From Allomuricauda sp. (lineage in GTDB: Bacteria; Bacteroidota; Bacteroidia; Flavobacteriales; Flavobacteriaceae), in NCBI RefSeq assembly GCF_013911645.1, contig NZ_JACESV010000004.1, positions 124,001 through 188,000 on the forward strand: 64,000 nt of DNA, read 5' to 3'. Made by a program: the position numbers and the translations under genes. Below are positions 17,298 to 26,228 of this stretch, one piece after another (positions within the stretch are counted from its first letter, which is position 1; every line of letters begins with the position of its first letter). The notes beneath the pieces are model-generated. The model was given only the letters and a program-made list of their open reading frames with translations. It ran no database searches and had not been told where the DNA came from.

Positions 17298-18446
17298 TTA
17301 ACTGTTCGCAAATTCCTTTAATACCTCAACAGCGTAGTCGAGTTCTTCCTTGGTATTGTATATGGAGAAAGAAAAGCGTAGACTTGGCTTTTCCAGCTCC
17401 TCACCGGACAGAATCTCGTTAAGCACATGCGACCCTTGGTTGCTTCCCGATTGGCAGGCACTGCCTTTGGAGCAGGCAATTCCCTTCATATCCAAATGGA
17501 ACAAGAGCATTAGCCCTTTTTGTTTGTCAAACGGCAAGCGAATATTGGCCAAGGTATAGGTACTTTTCTCCAAATCACCTGAAAGTCCATTGCATTCAGC
17601 TCCCGGTATCTCCTTTAAAACTTGGTCTACAAAATATTTTTTAAGCTCTTTTACGGTTTTGGCCTCTTCATCCAAGTGCTCGTAAGCCCTGACAAAGGCC
17701 TCTTCCAAGCCTACAATGTTGTGAAAAGGTTCTGTTCCCGCTCTAAAGCCCCTTTCTTGGGCCCCACCAACGATCAATGGTTTTAATCCAGAATTTTTTC
17801 TGATAAAGGCAAATCCGACGCCTTTGGGCCCATGGAATTTATGGGCTGCCGCAGTCATAAAGTCAATATGTATAGCCTGCGCGTCCCAAGGATAATGTCC
17901 AATGGACTGAACAGTATCCGAATGGAAAAGTGCATTGTTTTCTTTGCAAAGTTCACCAACGGCAGCGATATCCGTAATATTGCCAATCTCGTTGTTCACA
18001 TGCATCAAACTTACCAACTTCCTGGAACCGTCCTTCTTGAGCAAATCCTCCAAATGTGCTATGCTGGGACTGCCAAATTCATCTAAATCCACATACCGAA
18101 CATTTGTATTGTACTCTTTTTCGAGTTCTTCCACGGTATGCAGCACGGCATGGTGCTCTATTTTGGAGGTAATAATGGTCTCAACCCCTAAATCCCTAAC
18201 AGCACATCGCAAAATCATGTTGTCGGCTTCGGTCCCCCCTGAGGTGAAAATGATTTCAGAGGGTTGGGCATTCAAGGTTTTGGCAATGGTCTTTCTTGCT
18301 TGTTCTACGGCGGTTTTTGCCGACCTTCCAAAACTGTGCGTGGAAGATGGGTTGCCATAATGCTGCGCAAGCGCTTGTTGCATGCGCTGAATAACCTCTT
18401 CCCTTACCTGCGTTGTAGCAGCATTGTCCAAATACACTTTTTGCAT
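17298..18446 (-). CDS. cysteine desulfurase (NifS/IscS family)
   Basis: A 382-residue PLP enzyme that takes sulfur from cysteine for iron-sulfur clusters or tRNA thiolation. The start MQKVYLDNAATTQVR at 18446 is the conserved family beginning; an in-frame GTG four codons upstream is less likely. Other motifs are TSGGTEADN near residue 72, the PLP lysine in TAAAHKFHGPKG near residue 200, and the persulfide cysteine in KGSACQSGS near residue 330. The active-site loop fits group I (IscS/NifS) rather than SufS. No scaffold gene is next to it, so its sulfur acceptor is unknown. Confidence 0.93.
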   Translation of the reverse strand: MQKVYLDNAATTQVREEVIQRMQQALAQHYGNPSSTHSFGRSAKTAVEQARKTIAKTLNAQPSEIIFTSGGTEADNMILRCAVRDLGVETIITSKIEHHAVLHTVEELEKEYNTNVRYVDLDEFGSPSIAHLEDLLKKDGSRKLVSLMHVNNEIGNITDIAAVGELCKENNALFHSDTVQSIGHYPWDAQAIHIDFMTAAAHKFHGPKGVGFAFIRKNSGLKPLIVGGAQERGFRAGTEPFHNIVGLEEAFVRAYEHLDEEAKTVKELKKYFVDQVLKEIPGAECNGLSGDLEKSTYTLANIRLPFDKQKGLMLLFHLDMKGIACSKGSACQSGSNQGSHVLNEILSGEELEKPSLRFSFSIYNTKEELDYAVEVLKEFANS

Positions 18447-18518
18447 GGTTGAGTTCACTTTTAACAGGGGTAAAAATACGGGAAATAAAGTTAATTTCTT
18501 TTAAAGTAGATCTTAGTA

Positions 18519-18551
18519 TTGGCGTATTATAATGGAATTGCTTTAAATTTG
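18519..18551 (+). promoter_or_regulatory. promoter with a possibly leaderless transcript
   Basis: TTG at 18519-18521, a 22-bp spacer, and a perfect TAAATTTG box at 18544-18551. The ATG of the lipoprotein gene begins only four bases after the box, where transcription itself should start. Confidence 0.6.
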
Positions 18552-18555
18552 GCGC

Positions 18556-19077
18556 ATGAGAAAATTTATCTTTTCAATTCTTACTTTGGGCTTGCTATTT
18601 TCTTGCAGTGATGGCGACCTTCAGATTGAAACCATTGATTTTGACAGTGTTGCCGTTCAATATTGCTCTGCCCCGGTCAGGAACGCAGGAAATCTGATGT
18701 TCAAAATAAATGAGAGCGAAGCCCTTATCTTACAACTGCAAAGTGGGGTCTTGAACAATGGTGTTGTAGGAGACACCATTGTCACCGAAAGTACAGTGCC
18801 CGGTCAATCTCAAGTTACTTACAGGGTTTTCTCGGATGCTGTGGACAATGCTTATTTCTGTGATGATATTCCAGTAGTAGAACCCACAGTTATTGATGAA
18901 GTTGTTGCGGAAGATGGATTGGTAATCGTGGAAACCATGTTGGCCGAAAACGACAGCACCCTTTTTGTTCACAACATTAGCCTGAGCGGAATATCTTTTG
19001 TTACCGGCAACGGGGAACGCATTACCAATTTGGCCATAAACGAGTTTGGGGAGGTGACCACCACCGTTCCCAACTAG
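18556..19077 (+). CDS. putative lipoprotein of unknown function
   Basis: A 173-residue protein with a lipoprotein signal (MRKFIFSILTLGLLFSCSDGD) whose lipobox Cys is residue 17. The mature part is acidic and beta-rich and includes further cysteines (VQYCSAP, YFCDDIP) that could form a disulfide. No named family is recognised. It appears to be transcribed from a promoter that places the start codon almost at the 5' end of the mRNA. Its stop overlaps that of the convergent Smr gene (shared CTAG). Confidence 0.65.
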   Translation: MRKFIFSILTLGLLFSCSDGDLQIETIDFDSVAVQYCSAPVRNAGNLMFKINESEALILQLQSGVLNNGVVGDTIVTESTVPGQSQVTYRVFSDAVDNAYFCDDIPVVEPTVIDEVVAEDGLVIVETMLAENDSTLFVHNISLSGISFVTGNGERITNLAINEFGEVTTTVPN

Positions 19078-19616
19078 CTGTTCTGATAAATATAAACCTC
19101 GGTGGCACCTAATCCGTATTTTTGATACTCGGCATCGTAAAATTCCACATTGTCATATTTCTTGAACAAGTAGTGCAATTCCTCTTTTAGAACGCCTTCA
19201 CCCACCCCATGGATAAACACTACTCGTTGGATGCGTTTTCGTATCGCAAAATCCAATTGCCGTTTGGCCGTATCCAATTGAATGTTCAGCATATCGTAAT
19301 TGCTCATTCCCTTACTGGATTTAACCAATTGATGAATGTGTAGGTCCACCTCCATTTTGGGAGCGCTGCGCTCTTTGGGTTTTATGGTCGGTGCTTTTCT
19401 TCTTTTGGGCAATTCCTTTTCTTTTTTGATTTTGGCCACTTCATAATTAGTCACCGAAATATGGCCTTCGATTTTGACAAGGTCACTGATTGCATATTGC
19501 ATGGGGAAACCATCATCGGTAATCAAGGTTACCCTGTCACCATCCACTTTTTGTACAATTCCCGCAATTGCTTCGTCCAACACCTCTGCCCTATCTCCAA
19601 TAGAAAATTTGCCCAT
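19074..19616 (-). CDS. Smr domain protein with N-terminal DUF2027
   Basis: A 180-residue protein. Residues 1-60 form a small SH3-like beta region (GKFSIGDRAEVLDEAIAGIVQKVDGDRVTLITDDGFPMQY) of the DUF2027 type found in Bacteroidota. Residues 98-175 are an Smr domain with the conserved DLHIHQL and the HGVGEGVLKEEL motif used in nuclease activity of MutS2-type proteins. It lacks the MutS ATPase. A role in nucleic acid cleavage or ribosome rescue is possible from family knowledge but not shown here. It faces away from the DUF2752 gene. Confidence 0.85.
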   Translation of the reverse strand: MGKFSIGDRAEVLDEAIAGIVQKVDGDRVTLITDDGFPMQYAISDLVKIEGHISVTNYEVAKIKKEKELPKRRKAPTIKPKERSAPKMEVDLHIHQLVKSSKGMSNYDMLNIQLDTAKRQLDFAIRKRIQRVVFIHGVGEGVLKEELHYLFKKYDNVEFYDAEYQKYGLGATEVYIYQNS

Positions 19617-19696
19617 AATTGATCGCTGTGGTAAAAAATGATGTAAAAATTAAACCCGAATACAAAAATAATAGTATTTTTCGGGCACTACAGCCT

Positions 19697-20008
19697 ATGA
19701 TGAACCTAACACCAACCATAAACGCCTTTAGTTTAGAAAACTACATGCTGCCGTGCCTCAATAAAAAAATATTGGGGGTGGATTGCCCAGGTTGTGGGTT
19801 GCAACGCTCCGTTGATTTGTTGTTGCATGGTGAGTTTGTGGCGGCTTTTCAGATGTATCCGGCTATTTATACCATTATACCTCTGTTTGTCATGATCATT
19901 AGCAATAAAGTATTCAATTTAAAGGTAGACAACCGATTGATCACCGGTTTAGGCGTAGCAACTGTTGCTCTAATTTTAATAAATTATATATTCAAATTTA
20001 TCCATTAA
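19697..20008 (+). CDS. DUF2752 membrane protein
   Basis: A 103-residue membrane protein with the DUF2752 core GVDCPGCGLQRSVDLLLHGEFVAAFQMYP, a CxxC pair followed by Arg, and two further hydrophobic segments. The start at 19697 (MMNLTPTINAFSLENYMLPC) is chosen because the only upstream in-frame start is a TTG with no homology support. It lies 12 bp before the first CCC-motif gene, forming a small membrane gene group. Function of DUF2752 is unknown. Confidence 0.8.
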   Translation: MMNLTPTINAFSLENYMLPCLNKKILGVDCPGCGLQRSVDLLLHGEFVAAFQMYPAIYTIIPLFVMIISNKVFNLKVDNRLITGLGVATVALILINYIFKFIH

Positions 20009-20020
20009 ACATTATTAACC

Positions 20021-20344
20021 ATGGAACAAAAAAATTTACCTAATGTAACTATCGCCCTAGTTTTGGCCATTTTATCATTTCTTTGCTGCTGTTTCGGGGG
20101 AGCACCCGGTCTTGTTCTAGCTGGAATAGCTTTCTTTTTGGTCAAAAAAGATGAAAAAACGTATGCTGAAAATCCAGAGGTATACAAAAATTACAGCACA
20201 CTAAAAACAGTTAGGATACTTGCGATAATAGGCATGGTCATTGGACTACTTTATCTATTGTATACTTTATGGTCGATCAACCAAATGGGAGGCTGGGAAG
20301 GCTATATGGAAAAAGTACAGGAAATGACAGAACAATATCAATAA
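20021..20344 (+). CDS. CCC-motif membrane protein, first copy
   Basis: A 107-residue protein with two hydrophobic segments. The first includes LSFLCCCFGGAPGLVLAGIAFFLV; the loop after it has YAENPEVYKNYSTLKTVRIL, followed by the second segment. The arrangement of a cysteine-rich first helix, NP-x-x-Y-x-x-Y-S-x-x-K loop and second helix is shared with the gene at 20588 and resembles the CD225/IFITM-like layout. It sits 12 bp after the DUF2752 gene. No function is assigned. Confidence 0.75.
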   Translation: MEQKNLPNVTIALVLAILSFLCCCFGGAPGLVLAGIAFFLVKKDEKTYAENPEVYKNYSTLKTVRILAIIGMVIGLLYLLYTLWSINQMGGWEGYMEKVQEMTEQYQ

Positions 20345-20420
20345 AATAAATAAACCACTATTGGATTTGAAATCCATAGTTTTAAAGATAAGAATGAAAT
20401 TCTTTGTCATTGGGAATCAA

Positions 20421-20482
20421 GTCCTCCCTCAATCCCTCCAAAGGAGAAAAGTTTCTCCCTTTGGGGAGACCGGAGAGAGGAC
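20421..20482. repeat. long imperfect intergenic hairpin
   Basis: GTCCTCCCTC at 20421 and GAGAGAGGAC ending at 20482 begin two arms of about 30 bases that pair almost throughout, meeting at AGAAAAGTTTCT. It lies between the two CCC-motif genes. Such hairpins recur between genes in flavobacteria; here it could end transcription or separate the two genes. Only one copy is in this window. Confidence 0.65.
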
Positions 20483-20543
20483 ATTTATATAAACACAAAA
20501 GTAACTGTAATAAAACCTGACCGCCTTTAGGCAAGTTTGCAGG

Positions 20544-20561
20544 CCTGCCGGCAAAGGCAGG
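20544..20561. repeat. CCTGCC/GGCAGG palindrome
   Basis: CCTGCC (20544-20549) and GGCAGG (20556-20561) form a GC-rich six-base-pair stem in the same intergenic region, 27 bp before the second CCC-motif gene. A longer version of this motif occurs at 47309-47330. Confidence 0.55.
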
Positions 20562-20587
20562 ATTTTAACCTTTAACTAGAAAATAAA

Positions 20588-20899
20588 ATGAACCAACAAC
20601 CCTTACCTGGGGCAAGCACTGTGTTGACAATGGGGATTCTCTCCATTGTCCTCACTTTGGTATGCTGTGGCCCTTTTGGTGCTATATTTAGCATCATAGG
20701 ATTGGTGAAAGCCAAGACTGCCAACCAATTGTACCAACAAAACCCAGAAAATTATACCGATTACAGCAATGTAAAAACGGGTAAAATCCTTTCCTATATT
20801 GGATTGGCTTTATCACTTATCTCCTTGGTATTCGTAATTCTTTACTTTGGATTTATTGTAGCGGCAATTACTACAGGTGAGTTAAGTGGCGAATTTTAA
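20588..20899 (+). CDS. CCC-motif membrane protein, second copy
   Basis: A 103-residue paralogue of the gene at 20021. It shares the first hydrophobic segment with paired cysteines (LTLVCCGPFGAIFSIIGLV), the loop YQQNPENYTDYSNVKTGKIL and a second hydrophobic segment. The motif is CC rather than CCC. The 243-bp gap between the copies holds two palindromes, so they may be transcribed apart. Its stop shares TTAA with the convergent recQ stop. Confidence 0.72.
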   Translation: MNQQPLPGASTVLTMGILSIVLTLVCCGPFGAIFSIIGLVKAKTANQLYQQNPENYTDYSNVKTGKILSYIGLALSLISLVFVILYFGFIVAAITTGELSGEF

Positions 20900-23097
20900 T
20901 TCGCCACTTCACTTATAAATTTTAGACGGTACAAGCGGAGTTCCTCGTCTTCGTAATCGCCTTCGAATTCTTCAATGGCGGCAGAAATGGAATCTGTTTC
21001 CGCTTCCAAGAAGTAATCGTGGATTTCTTCTTGTTGGTCCTCGTCCAAGATTTCATCTATCCAGTAGCCAATGTTCAACTTGGTACCGCTGAACACGATT
21101 TGTTCCATTTCTTTAATAAGCTCCGGTAGTTCCAATCCCTTGGCAGAGGCTATATCGTCCAACGGCAGTTTTCTGTCCACACTTTGAATTACATAAAGTT
21201 TAAGTCCAGAATTCGCCCCGGTACTTTTCACTACAAGGTCATCGGGCCTGGTAATATCATTTTCATCCACATATTTGGAAATCAGCTCCACAAAAGCTTT
21301 CCCATATTTTTTTGCTTTTCCCTCACCAACTCCTTGAATATTTATCAATTCTTCCATGGTTACGGGGTACTTTAGCGACATGTCCTCCAAGGATGGGTCT
21401 TGGAAAACCACAAAAGGGGGCACATCCCGTTTTTGCGCCTCTTTTTTTCGAAGGTCACGGAGTAGTTTCAATAAATGTTCATCCGCAACAGCCCCATTGG
21501 ATTTCTGGGCCGTAACAATATTTCCAGTCTCTTCTTTGGAGTAGACATGATCCTTCGTCATCATAAATGATTCTGGATTCTCCAAGTACTTTTCACCCAA
21601 TTCGGTTAAATGGAGAATCCCGTATCGTTCAATTTCCTTCTTCAGAAGCCCCGCTACCAGAACCTGTCTGGTCAAGGCCATCCAAAATTCCTTGTCATTG
21701 TCCTTACCAATTCCAAAAAAGGGTTTTTCATCAGTTTTATGCGAGGATATCATGGCATTGGTTTTACCAATCAAAACCTTGACAATTTCTTTGGTCTTAA
21801 ACTTTTCTTTGGTATCCCTAACCACACTTAAAAGTTTAATAACCTGCTCCTTGGCCTCTTCCTTCGGTTTGGGGTTTCTGGCATTATCGTCCATATCGGC
21901 CCCTTCTCCATTCTCCTCATCAAAATCTTCACCGAAGTAATGCAGTATAAATTTTCTACGGGACATGGATGTTTCGGCATAGGCTACAATTTCTTGCAAT
22001 AAAGCATTGCCGATTTCTTGCTCCGCCACGGGTTTTCCTGACATAAATTTTTCCAGCTTTTCCACATCTTTATAGGCGTAATAGGCCAAACAATGTCCCT
22101 CGCCCCCATCTCTACCGGCACGTCCGGTTTCTTGGTAATAGCTTTCAATACTTTTTGGAATATCATGATGGATCACAAAACGCACATCGGGTTTATCTAT
22201 TCCCATTCCGAAGGCAATTGTTGCCACAACCACATCAACCTCTTCCATCAAAAACATATCCTGATATCTGGAGCGAGTCTTGGCATCAAAACCGGCATGA
22301 TACGGAACTGCGCTTACGCCGTTTACCTGAAGTACTTGTGCCAATTCCTCCACTCTTTTACGGCTCAGGCAATATATGATTCCCGATTTTCCTTGATTTT
22401 GCTTTACAAAACGAATAATATCGGCATCTACATCCTTGGTTTTGGGACGAACTTCATAAAATAAGTTAGGGCGGTTAAACGATGCCTTGAAAACTTTGGC
22501 ATCCGTCATACCCAAATTTTTGATGATATCCTCTTGCACTTTGGGTGTGGCCGTAGCGGTAAGACCTATAATAGGAATATTGTCCCCAAGTCTGTTTATA
22601 ATGCCCCGTAGGTTTCGGTATTCCGGTCTAAAATCGTGCCCCCATTCCGATATACAATGGGCCTCGTCTACCGCAACAAAGGAAAGTTTCACATTTTTTA
22701 GGAAATCCACATTTTCCTCCTTGGTCAAGGATTCCGGGGCCACATAAAGCAATTTGGTAATACCGTTGGTAATATCTTCTTTAACCTGTTTTACCTCTGT
22801 TTTGGTCAGGGAAGAGTTCAACACATGTGCAATACCATGCTGTTCGGATATGCCGCGTATGGCATCGACTTGGTTTTTCATTAAGGCGATCAAAGGAGAA
22901 ACAACAATTGCTGTTCCTTCTTTCATAATTGCCGGCAATTGATAGCATAGGGATTTTCCACCGCCTGTTGGCATGATCACAAAAGTGTCGTTGCCGCTAA
23001 GAATGTTCTGGATTACATCTTCCTGTAATCCTTTAAATTTTGAGAAACCAAAATATTTTTTGAGCGAGGAGTGCAAATCAGTGTTCATTAGGCTCAT
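20896..23097 (-). CDS. recQ: ATP-dependent DNA helicase RecQ
   Basis: RecQ unwinds DNA 3' to 5' in recombination repair and fork restart. The 733-residue product has the full set of domains: helicase core with Walker A TGGGKSLCYQLPA near residue 43 and DEAH box VDEAHCISEWGHDFRPEY near 143, helicase C with QETGRAGRDGG near 325, an RQC region, and an HRDC domain near 545-620 (NIQGVGEGKAKKYGKAF). The RQC zinc cysteines of E. coli RecQ are not evident. A second in-frame ATG lies three codons in. It is divergent from kdsD. Confidence 0.95.
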   Translation of the reverse strand: MSLMNTDLHSSLKKYFGFSKFKGLQEDVIQNILSGNDTFVIMPTGGGKSLCYQLPAIMKEGTAIVVSPLIALMKNQVDAIRGISEQHGIAHVLNSSLTKTEVKQVKEDITNGITKLLYVAPESLTKEENVDFLKNVKLSFVAVDEAHCISEWGHDFRPEYRNLRGIINRLGDNIPIIGLTATATPKVQEDIIKNLGMTDAKVFKASFNRPNLFYEVRPKTKDVDADIIRFVKQNQGKSGIIYCLSRKRVEELAQVLQVNGVSAVPYHAGFDAKTRSRYQDMFLMEEVDVVVATIAFGMGIDKPDVRFVIHHDIPKSIESYYQETGRAGRDGGEGHCLAYYAYKDVEKLEKFMSGKPVAEQEIGNALLQEIVAYAETSMSRRKFILHYFGEDFDEENGEGADMDDNARNPKPKEEAKEQVIKLLSVVRDTKEKFKTKEIVKVLIGKTNAMISSHKTDEKPFFGIGKDNDKEFWMALTRQVLVAGLLKKEIERYGILHLTELGEKYLENPESFMMTKDHVYSKEETGNIVTAQKSNGAVADEHLLKLLRDLRKKEAQKRDVPPFVVFQDPSLEDMSLKYPVTMEELINIQGVGEGKAKKYGKAFVELISKYVDENDITRPDDLVVKSTGANSGLKLYVIQSVDRKLPLDDIASAKGLELPELIKEMEQIVFSGTKLNIGYWIDEILDEDQQEEIHDYFLEAETDSISAAIEEFEGDYEDEELRLYRLKFISEVAN

Positions 23098-23217
23098 TTC
23101 CGCATTTTCAATTTGTTACAAGCAGCCTAAAAGGCAGTTGAAGCTTTTATTTTAAACCATTCAAATACAGATGAATCTATTCTCACTTCTAGAATAGTCT
23201 GTAAAAGATAGTTTGAT

Positions 23218-23225
23218 TAGTTTTG
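23218..23225 (+). promoter_or_regulatory. -7 promoter box for the kdsD operon
   Basis: TAGTTTTG is a perfect TAnnTTTG, 57 bp before the proposed kdsD start, inside the 185-bp divergent gap with recQ. No -33 TTG is clear. Confidence 0.4.
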
Positions 23226-23282
23226 TAATCTTAAATATAAGACATTCTTTTAGGAATACAATCAGTTAATCGGTTAATTACT

Positions 23283-24248
23283 TTGAGCGACATTAAGTCA
23301 ATTTTATCCATAGCCAAACGGACCCTTGAAATAGAGAGCAAGGCCGTAGCAAATTTGATCAGTCTGTTGGACGATCAATTTGCACATGCAGTAAAGTACA
23401 TTTTGGAATCGGAAGGAAGGGTCATTGTTTCCGGAGTGGGCAAGAGCGCCATTGTAGCCAACAAAATTGTAGCGACATTGAACTCCACAGGAACCCCGGC
23501 CATATTTATGCATGCCGCGGATGCCATTCACGGCGATCTGGGCACCATTCAACAAAACGATGTGGTCATCTGTTTGTCACAAAGTGGGAACACTCCAGAG
23601 ATCAAAGCTTTGCTTCCTTTAATCAAAGTAGGAAAGCACAAGCTTATCGGCATTACCGGGAACATGGATTCCGTATTGGCCAAACAGGCCGATTTTGTCC
23701 TGAACACCTATGTGGAAAAAGAGGCCTGCCCCAATAATTTGGCACCTACCACCAGTACTTCGGCCCAAATGTCCATGGGCGATGCACTTGCTATCAGTTT
23801 ATTGGAGCTAAAGGGATTCAGCAGTTCCGATTTTGCCAAGTACCACCCTGGCGGAGCATTGGGAAAGAAACTATATTTGCGCGTTGCAGACATTGTGGTG
23901 AACAACCAAAAACCACAAGTTGACATTAACTCGGACATTAAAGAGGTTATCGTAGAAATATCCGAAAAAATGTTGGGCGTTACCGCTGTAATGGACAAGG
24001 ACAAAGTAGTCGGCATTGTAACCGATGGAGATATCCGAAGAATGTTGAGCAAATACGATAATATAAATGGACTTACCGCAAGGGACATTATGACCTCCAA
24101 TCCCAAAGCAATAGACGTAGATACTTTGGCCGTAAAGGCCTTAAAACTATTGCAGGAAAAGAGCATATCCCAATTATTGGCCTTTGATGGCGACACCTAT
24201 GCCGGAGTGGTCCACATCCATAACCTTATAAACGAGGGAATCCTATAA
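23283..24248 (+). CDS. kdsD: arabinose-5-phosphate isomerase (KdsD/KpsF family)
   Basis: KdsD makes D-arabinose 5-phosphate from ribulose 5-phosphate, the first step to Kdo of the LPS inner core. The 321-residue product has an SIS sugar-isomerase domain (residues 35-170, GVGKSAIVANKIVATLNSTGTPA, LSQSGNTPEI) and two C-terminal CBS domains (205-320). The proposed start is TTG (MSDIKSILSIAKRTLE), which fits the family beginning; no ATG lies near it. It overlaps tatC by one base (TAATG), and the run kdsD-tatC-cmd-lptB is tightly packed, linking Kdo supply with envelope export. Confidence 0.93.
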   Translation: MSDIKSILSIAKRTLEIESKAVANLISLLDDQFAHAVKYILESEGRVIVSGVGKSAIVANKIVATLNSTGTPAIFMHAADAIHGDLGTIQQNDVVICLSQSGNTPEIKALLPLIKVGKHKLIGITGNMDSVLAKQADFVLNTYVEKEACPNNLAPTTSTSAQMSMGDALAISLLELKGFSSSDFAKYHPGGALGKKLYLRVADIVVNNQKPQVDINSDIKEVIVEISEKMLGVTAVMDKDKVVGIVTDGDIRRMLSKYDNINGLTARDIMTSNPKAIDVDTLAVKALKLLQEKSISQLLAFDGDTYAGVVHIHNLINEGIL

Positions 24249-25090
24249 TGGCTAAAAGAGAAAGAAAAAATCCGGATGAAATGTCCTTTTTGGATCATTT
24301 GGAAGAATTGCGTTGGCATTTGGTGCGCTCCACTTTGGCAGTTGTGATCATTGCTTGTTTTGCCTTTGTATTCAGGGGCTTTATTTTTGACACCATATTA
24401 TTCGGTCCCAAGAACATGGACTTTCCTACCTATCAGTTCTTTTGTAACATCGGAAAGTTCTTTGGGGTAGATTCCGAATTCTGTGGCGATTCAATGCCGT
24501 TTACCATTCAGAGCCGTTTGATGGCTGGACAGTTCTCCGCACATATCTGGACATCCATCTGGGCGGGGGTAATCCTTGGGTTTCCTTATATTTTGTGGGA
24601 ATTGTGGAAATTCATCAGCCCTGGGCTTTACGAGAACGAAAGAAAACATTCCAGGGGATTCATTATTACCGCCTCGGGATTGTTCTTTCTTGGCGTACTG
24701 TTTGGATATTATATCGTGGCTCCTTTATCCATCAACTTTTTAGGGTCGTACCAAGTCAGTAAAGAAGTATTGAACGAAATCGATCTAGCCTCCTATATTG
24801 GAACAGTAAGAGCTTCGGTGATCGCCTGTGGAATCATGTTTGAATTGCCAATCGTTATTTTCTTTTTGACCAAAGTGGGATTGGTAACCCCCGAAATCCT
24901 AAAAAAATACAGAAAAATAGCCTTGGTAATCATTTTGATTCTATCCGCAATCATTACACCTCCGGACATAACCAGTCAAATTATTGTCTGTATCCCTGTA
25001 CTTATTTTGTATCAGGTGAGCATATTCATTTCCAAAATGGTAGTTAAAAACGAAGCAAAAAAAGAGAAAGCCAGAAACAATGCCAAATAA
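24248..25090 (+). CDS. tatC: Sec-independent protein translocase subunit TatC
   Basis: TatC recognises twin-arginine signal peptides and, with TatA, exports folded proteins. The 280-residue membrane protein has six hydrophobic segments and the N-terminal MSFLDHLEELRWHLVRS motif conserved in TatC, plus FPYILWELWKFISPGLYENER in the first cytoplasmic loop. A 40-residue insert in the first periplasmic loop (after FRGFIFDTILFGPK) is common in Bacteroidota. No tatA lies nearby. It overlaps the next gene by 11 bp. Confidence 0.95.
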   Translation: MAKRERKNPDEMSFLDHLEELRWHLVRSTLAVVIIACFAFVFRGFIFDTILFGPKNMDFPTYQFFCNIGKFFGVDSEFCGDSMPFTIQSRLMAGQFSAHIWTSIWAGVILGFPYILWELWKFISPGLYENERKHSRGFIITASGLFFLGVLFGYYIVAPLSINFLGSYQVSKEVLNEIDLASYIGTVRASVIACGIMFELPIVIFFLTKVGLVTPEILKKYRKIALVIILILSAIITPPDITSQIIVCIPVLILYQVSIFISKMVVKNEAKKEKARNNAK

Positions 25091-25430
25091 AGTAGAAGAG
25101 TTCAATGCCTATCGTGCCAAAATGAACGATAAGCTGCTTGCCGAGAACAACAAGCTCATAAAACGTATTTTTAATCTGGACACCAACGCCTTTATGGAAG
25201 GTGCCTTGGATGTCAAAACCAAAGAATTACTGGGATTGGTCGCCTCAGCAGTGCTCCGTTGCGACGATTGCGTAAAGTACCATTTGGAAAGCTCCAAAGA
25301 AGCCGGTGCCAACAAAGAAGAGGTAATGGAAACCTTGGGCATTGCCACTTTGGTGGGCGGGACCATTGTAATACCTCATTTACGGCGTGCCTACGAGTAT
25401 TGGGAGGATTTGGAGGAAACCGAAGCTTAA
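25080..25430 (+). CDS. carboxymuconolactone decarboxylase/AhpD-like protein
   Basis: A 116-residue member of the AhpD-like fold. It has the redox-type motif VLRCDDCVKYHLESSKEAGANKEEVMETLGIA, with the CxxC pair and nearby His that serve peroxide or thiol chemistry in AhpD relatives. The substrate is unknown, and true decarboxylase activity is unlikely given the cysteine pair. It lies within the kdsD-tatC-lptB run, overlapping tatC by 11 bp and 57 bp before lptB. Confidence 0.85.
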   Translation: MPNKVEEFNAYRAKMNDKLLAENNKLIKRIFNLDTNAFMEGALDVKTKELLGLVASAVLRCDDCVKYHLESSKEAGANKEEVMETLGIATLVGGTIVIPHLRRAYEYWEDLEETEA

Positions 25431-25487
25431 AAAAAACCAAAAGACCATACGGCAGAAAAAGAATATGTTTAGTTTTGGCAAGTTCCT

Positions 25488-26228
25488 ATGAAGCTACGCG
25501 CAGAAAATATAATGAAGGCCTACCGCGGTCGAAAAGTTGTTAAGGGCATATCCCTGGAAGTAAACCAAGGTGAAATTGTTGGGCTTTTGGGCCCCAACGG
25601 AGCGGGTAAAACCACTTCGTTCTACATGATTGTGGGATTGATAAAACCCAATGGCGGAAATATTTACTTGGATGGCACCAATATTACCAGTTTCCCCATG
25701 TACAAAAGGGCACAGCACGGTATCGGTTATTTGGCGCAAGAGGCTTCCGTTTTCAGAAAATTGAGCATCGAGAAAAACATCTTGAGCGTACTCCAGCTTA
25801 CCAACTTGAGTAAAAAGGAGCAGCACATGAAGATGGAATCCTTGATCGATGAATTTGGTTTGGGACATATCCGTAAAAACCGTGGGGATTTACTCTCTGG
25901 TGGTGAACGCCGCCGTACCGAAATTGCACGCGCATTGGCCACCGACCCTAAATTTATTTTGCTGGACGAGCCTTTTGCCGGGGTAGACCCCGTAGCCGTG
26001 GAGGATATTCAGCGTATTGTGGCCCAGTTGAAGAACAAAAACATCGGTATTTTGATCACCGACCACAATGTACAGGAAACCTTGGCCATTACCGAACGCT
26101 CTTACCTGATGTTCGAAGGTGGTATCCTAAAAGCAGGGATTCCCGAAGAACTCGCTATGGATGAAATGGTGAGAAAAGTGTACTTGGGCCAGAACTTTGA
26201 GCTACGGAAAAAGAAATTGGATTTCTAA
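25488..26228 (+). CDS. lptB: LPS export ABC transporter ATP-binding protein
   Basis: LptB hydrolyses ATP to pull LPS from the inner membrane into the Lpt bridge. The 246-residue protein has Walker A GPNGAGKTTS near residue 40, the Q-loop region GIGYLAQEASVFRKLS, signature LLSGGERRRTEIARAL near 140, Walker B FILLDEPFAGVDP and the H-loop ITDHNV. The phrase GYLAQEASVFRKL is characteristic of LptB. Its stop codon TAA is also the target-site copy of a transposable element inserted immediately after it, so the coding sequence is intact. Confidence 0.96.
   Translation: MKLRAENIMKAYRGRKVVKGISLEVNQGEIVGLLGPNGAGKTTSFYMIVGLIKPNGGNIYLDGTNITSFPMYKRAQHGIGYLAQEASVFRKLSIEKNILSVLQLTNLSKKEQHMKMESLIDEFGLGHIRKNRGDLLSGGERRRTEIARALATDPKFILLDEPFAGVDPVAVEDIQRIVAQLKNKNIGILITDHNVQETLAITERSYLMFEGGILKAGIPEELAMDEMVRKVYLGQNFELRKKKLDF

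Noticed and set aside
20401..20565. Possible CRISPR-like or tandem repeat block between the CCC-motif genes
   Set aside because: The repeats are inverted, not direct, and there are no equal-length spacers; two separate palindromes explain the sequence.
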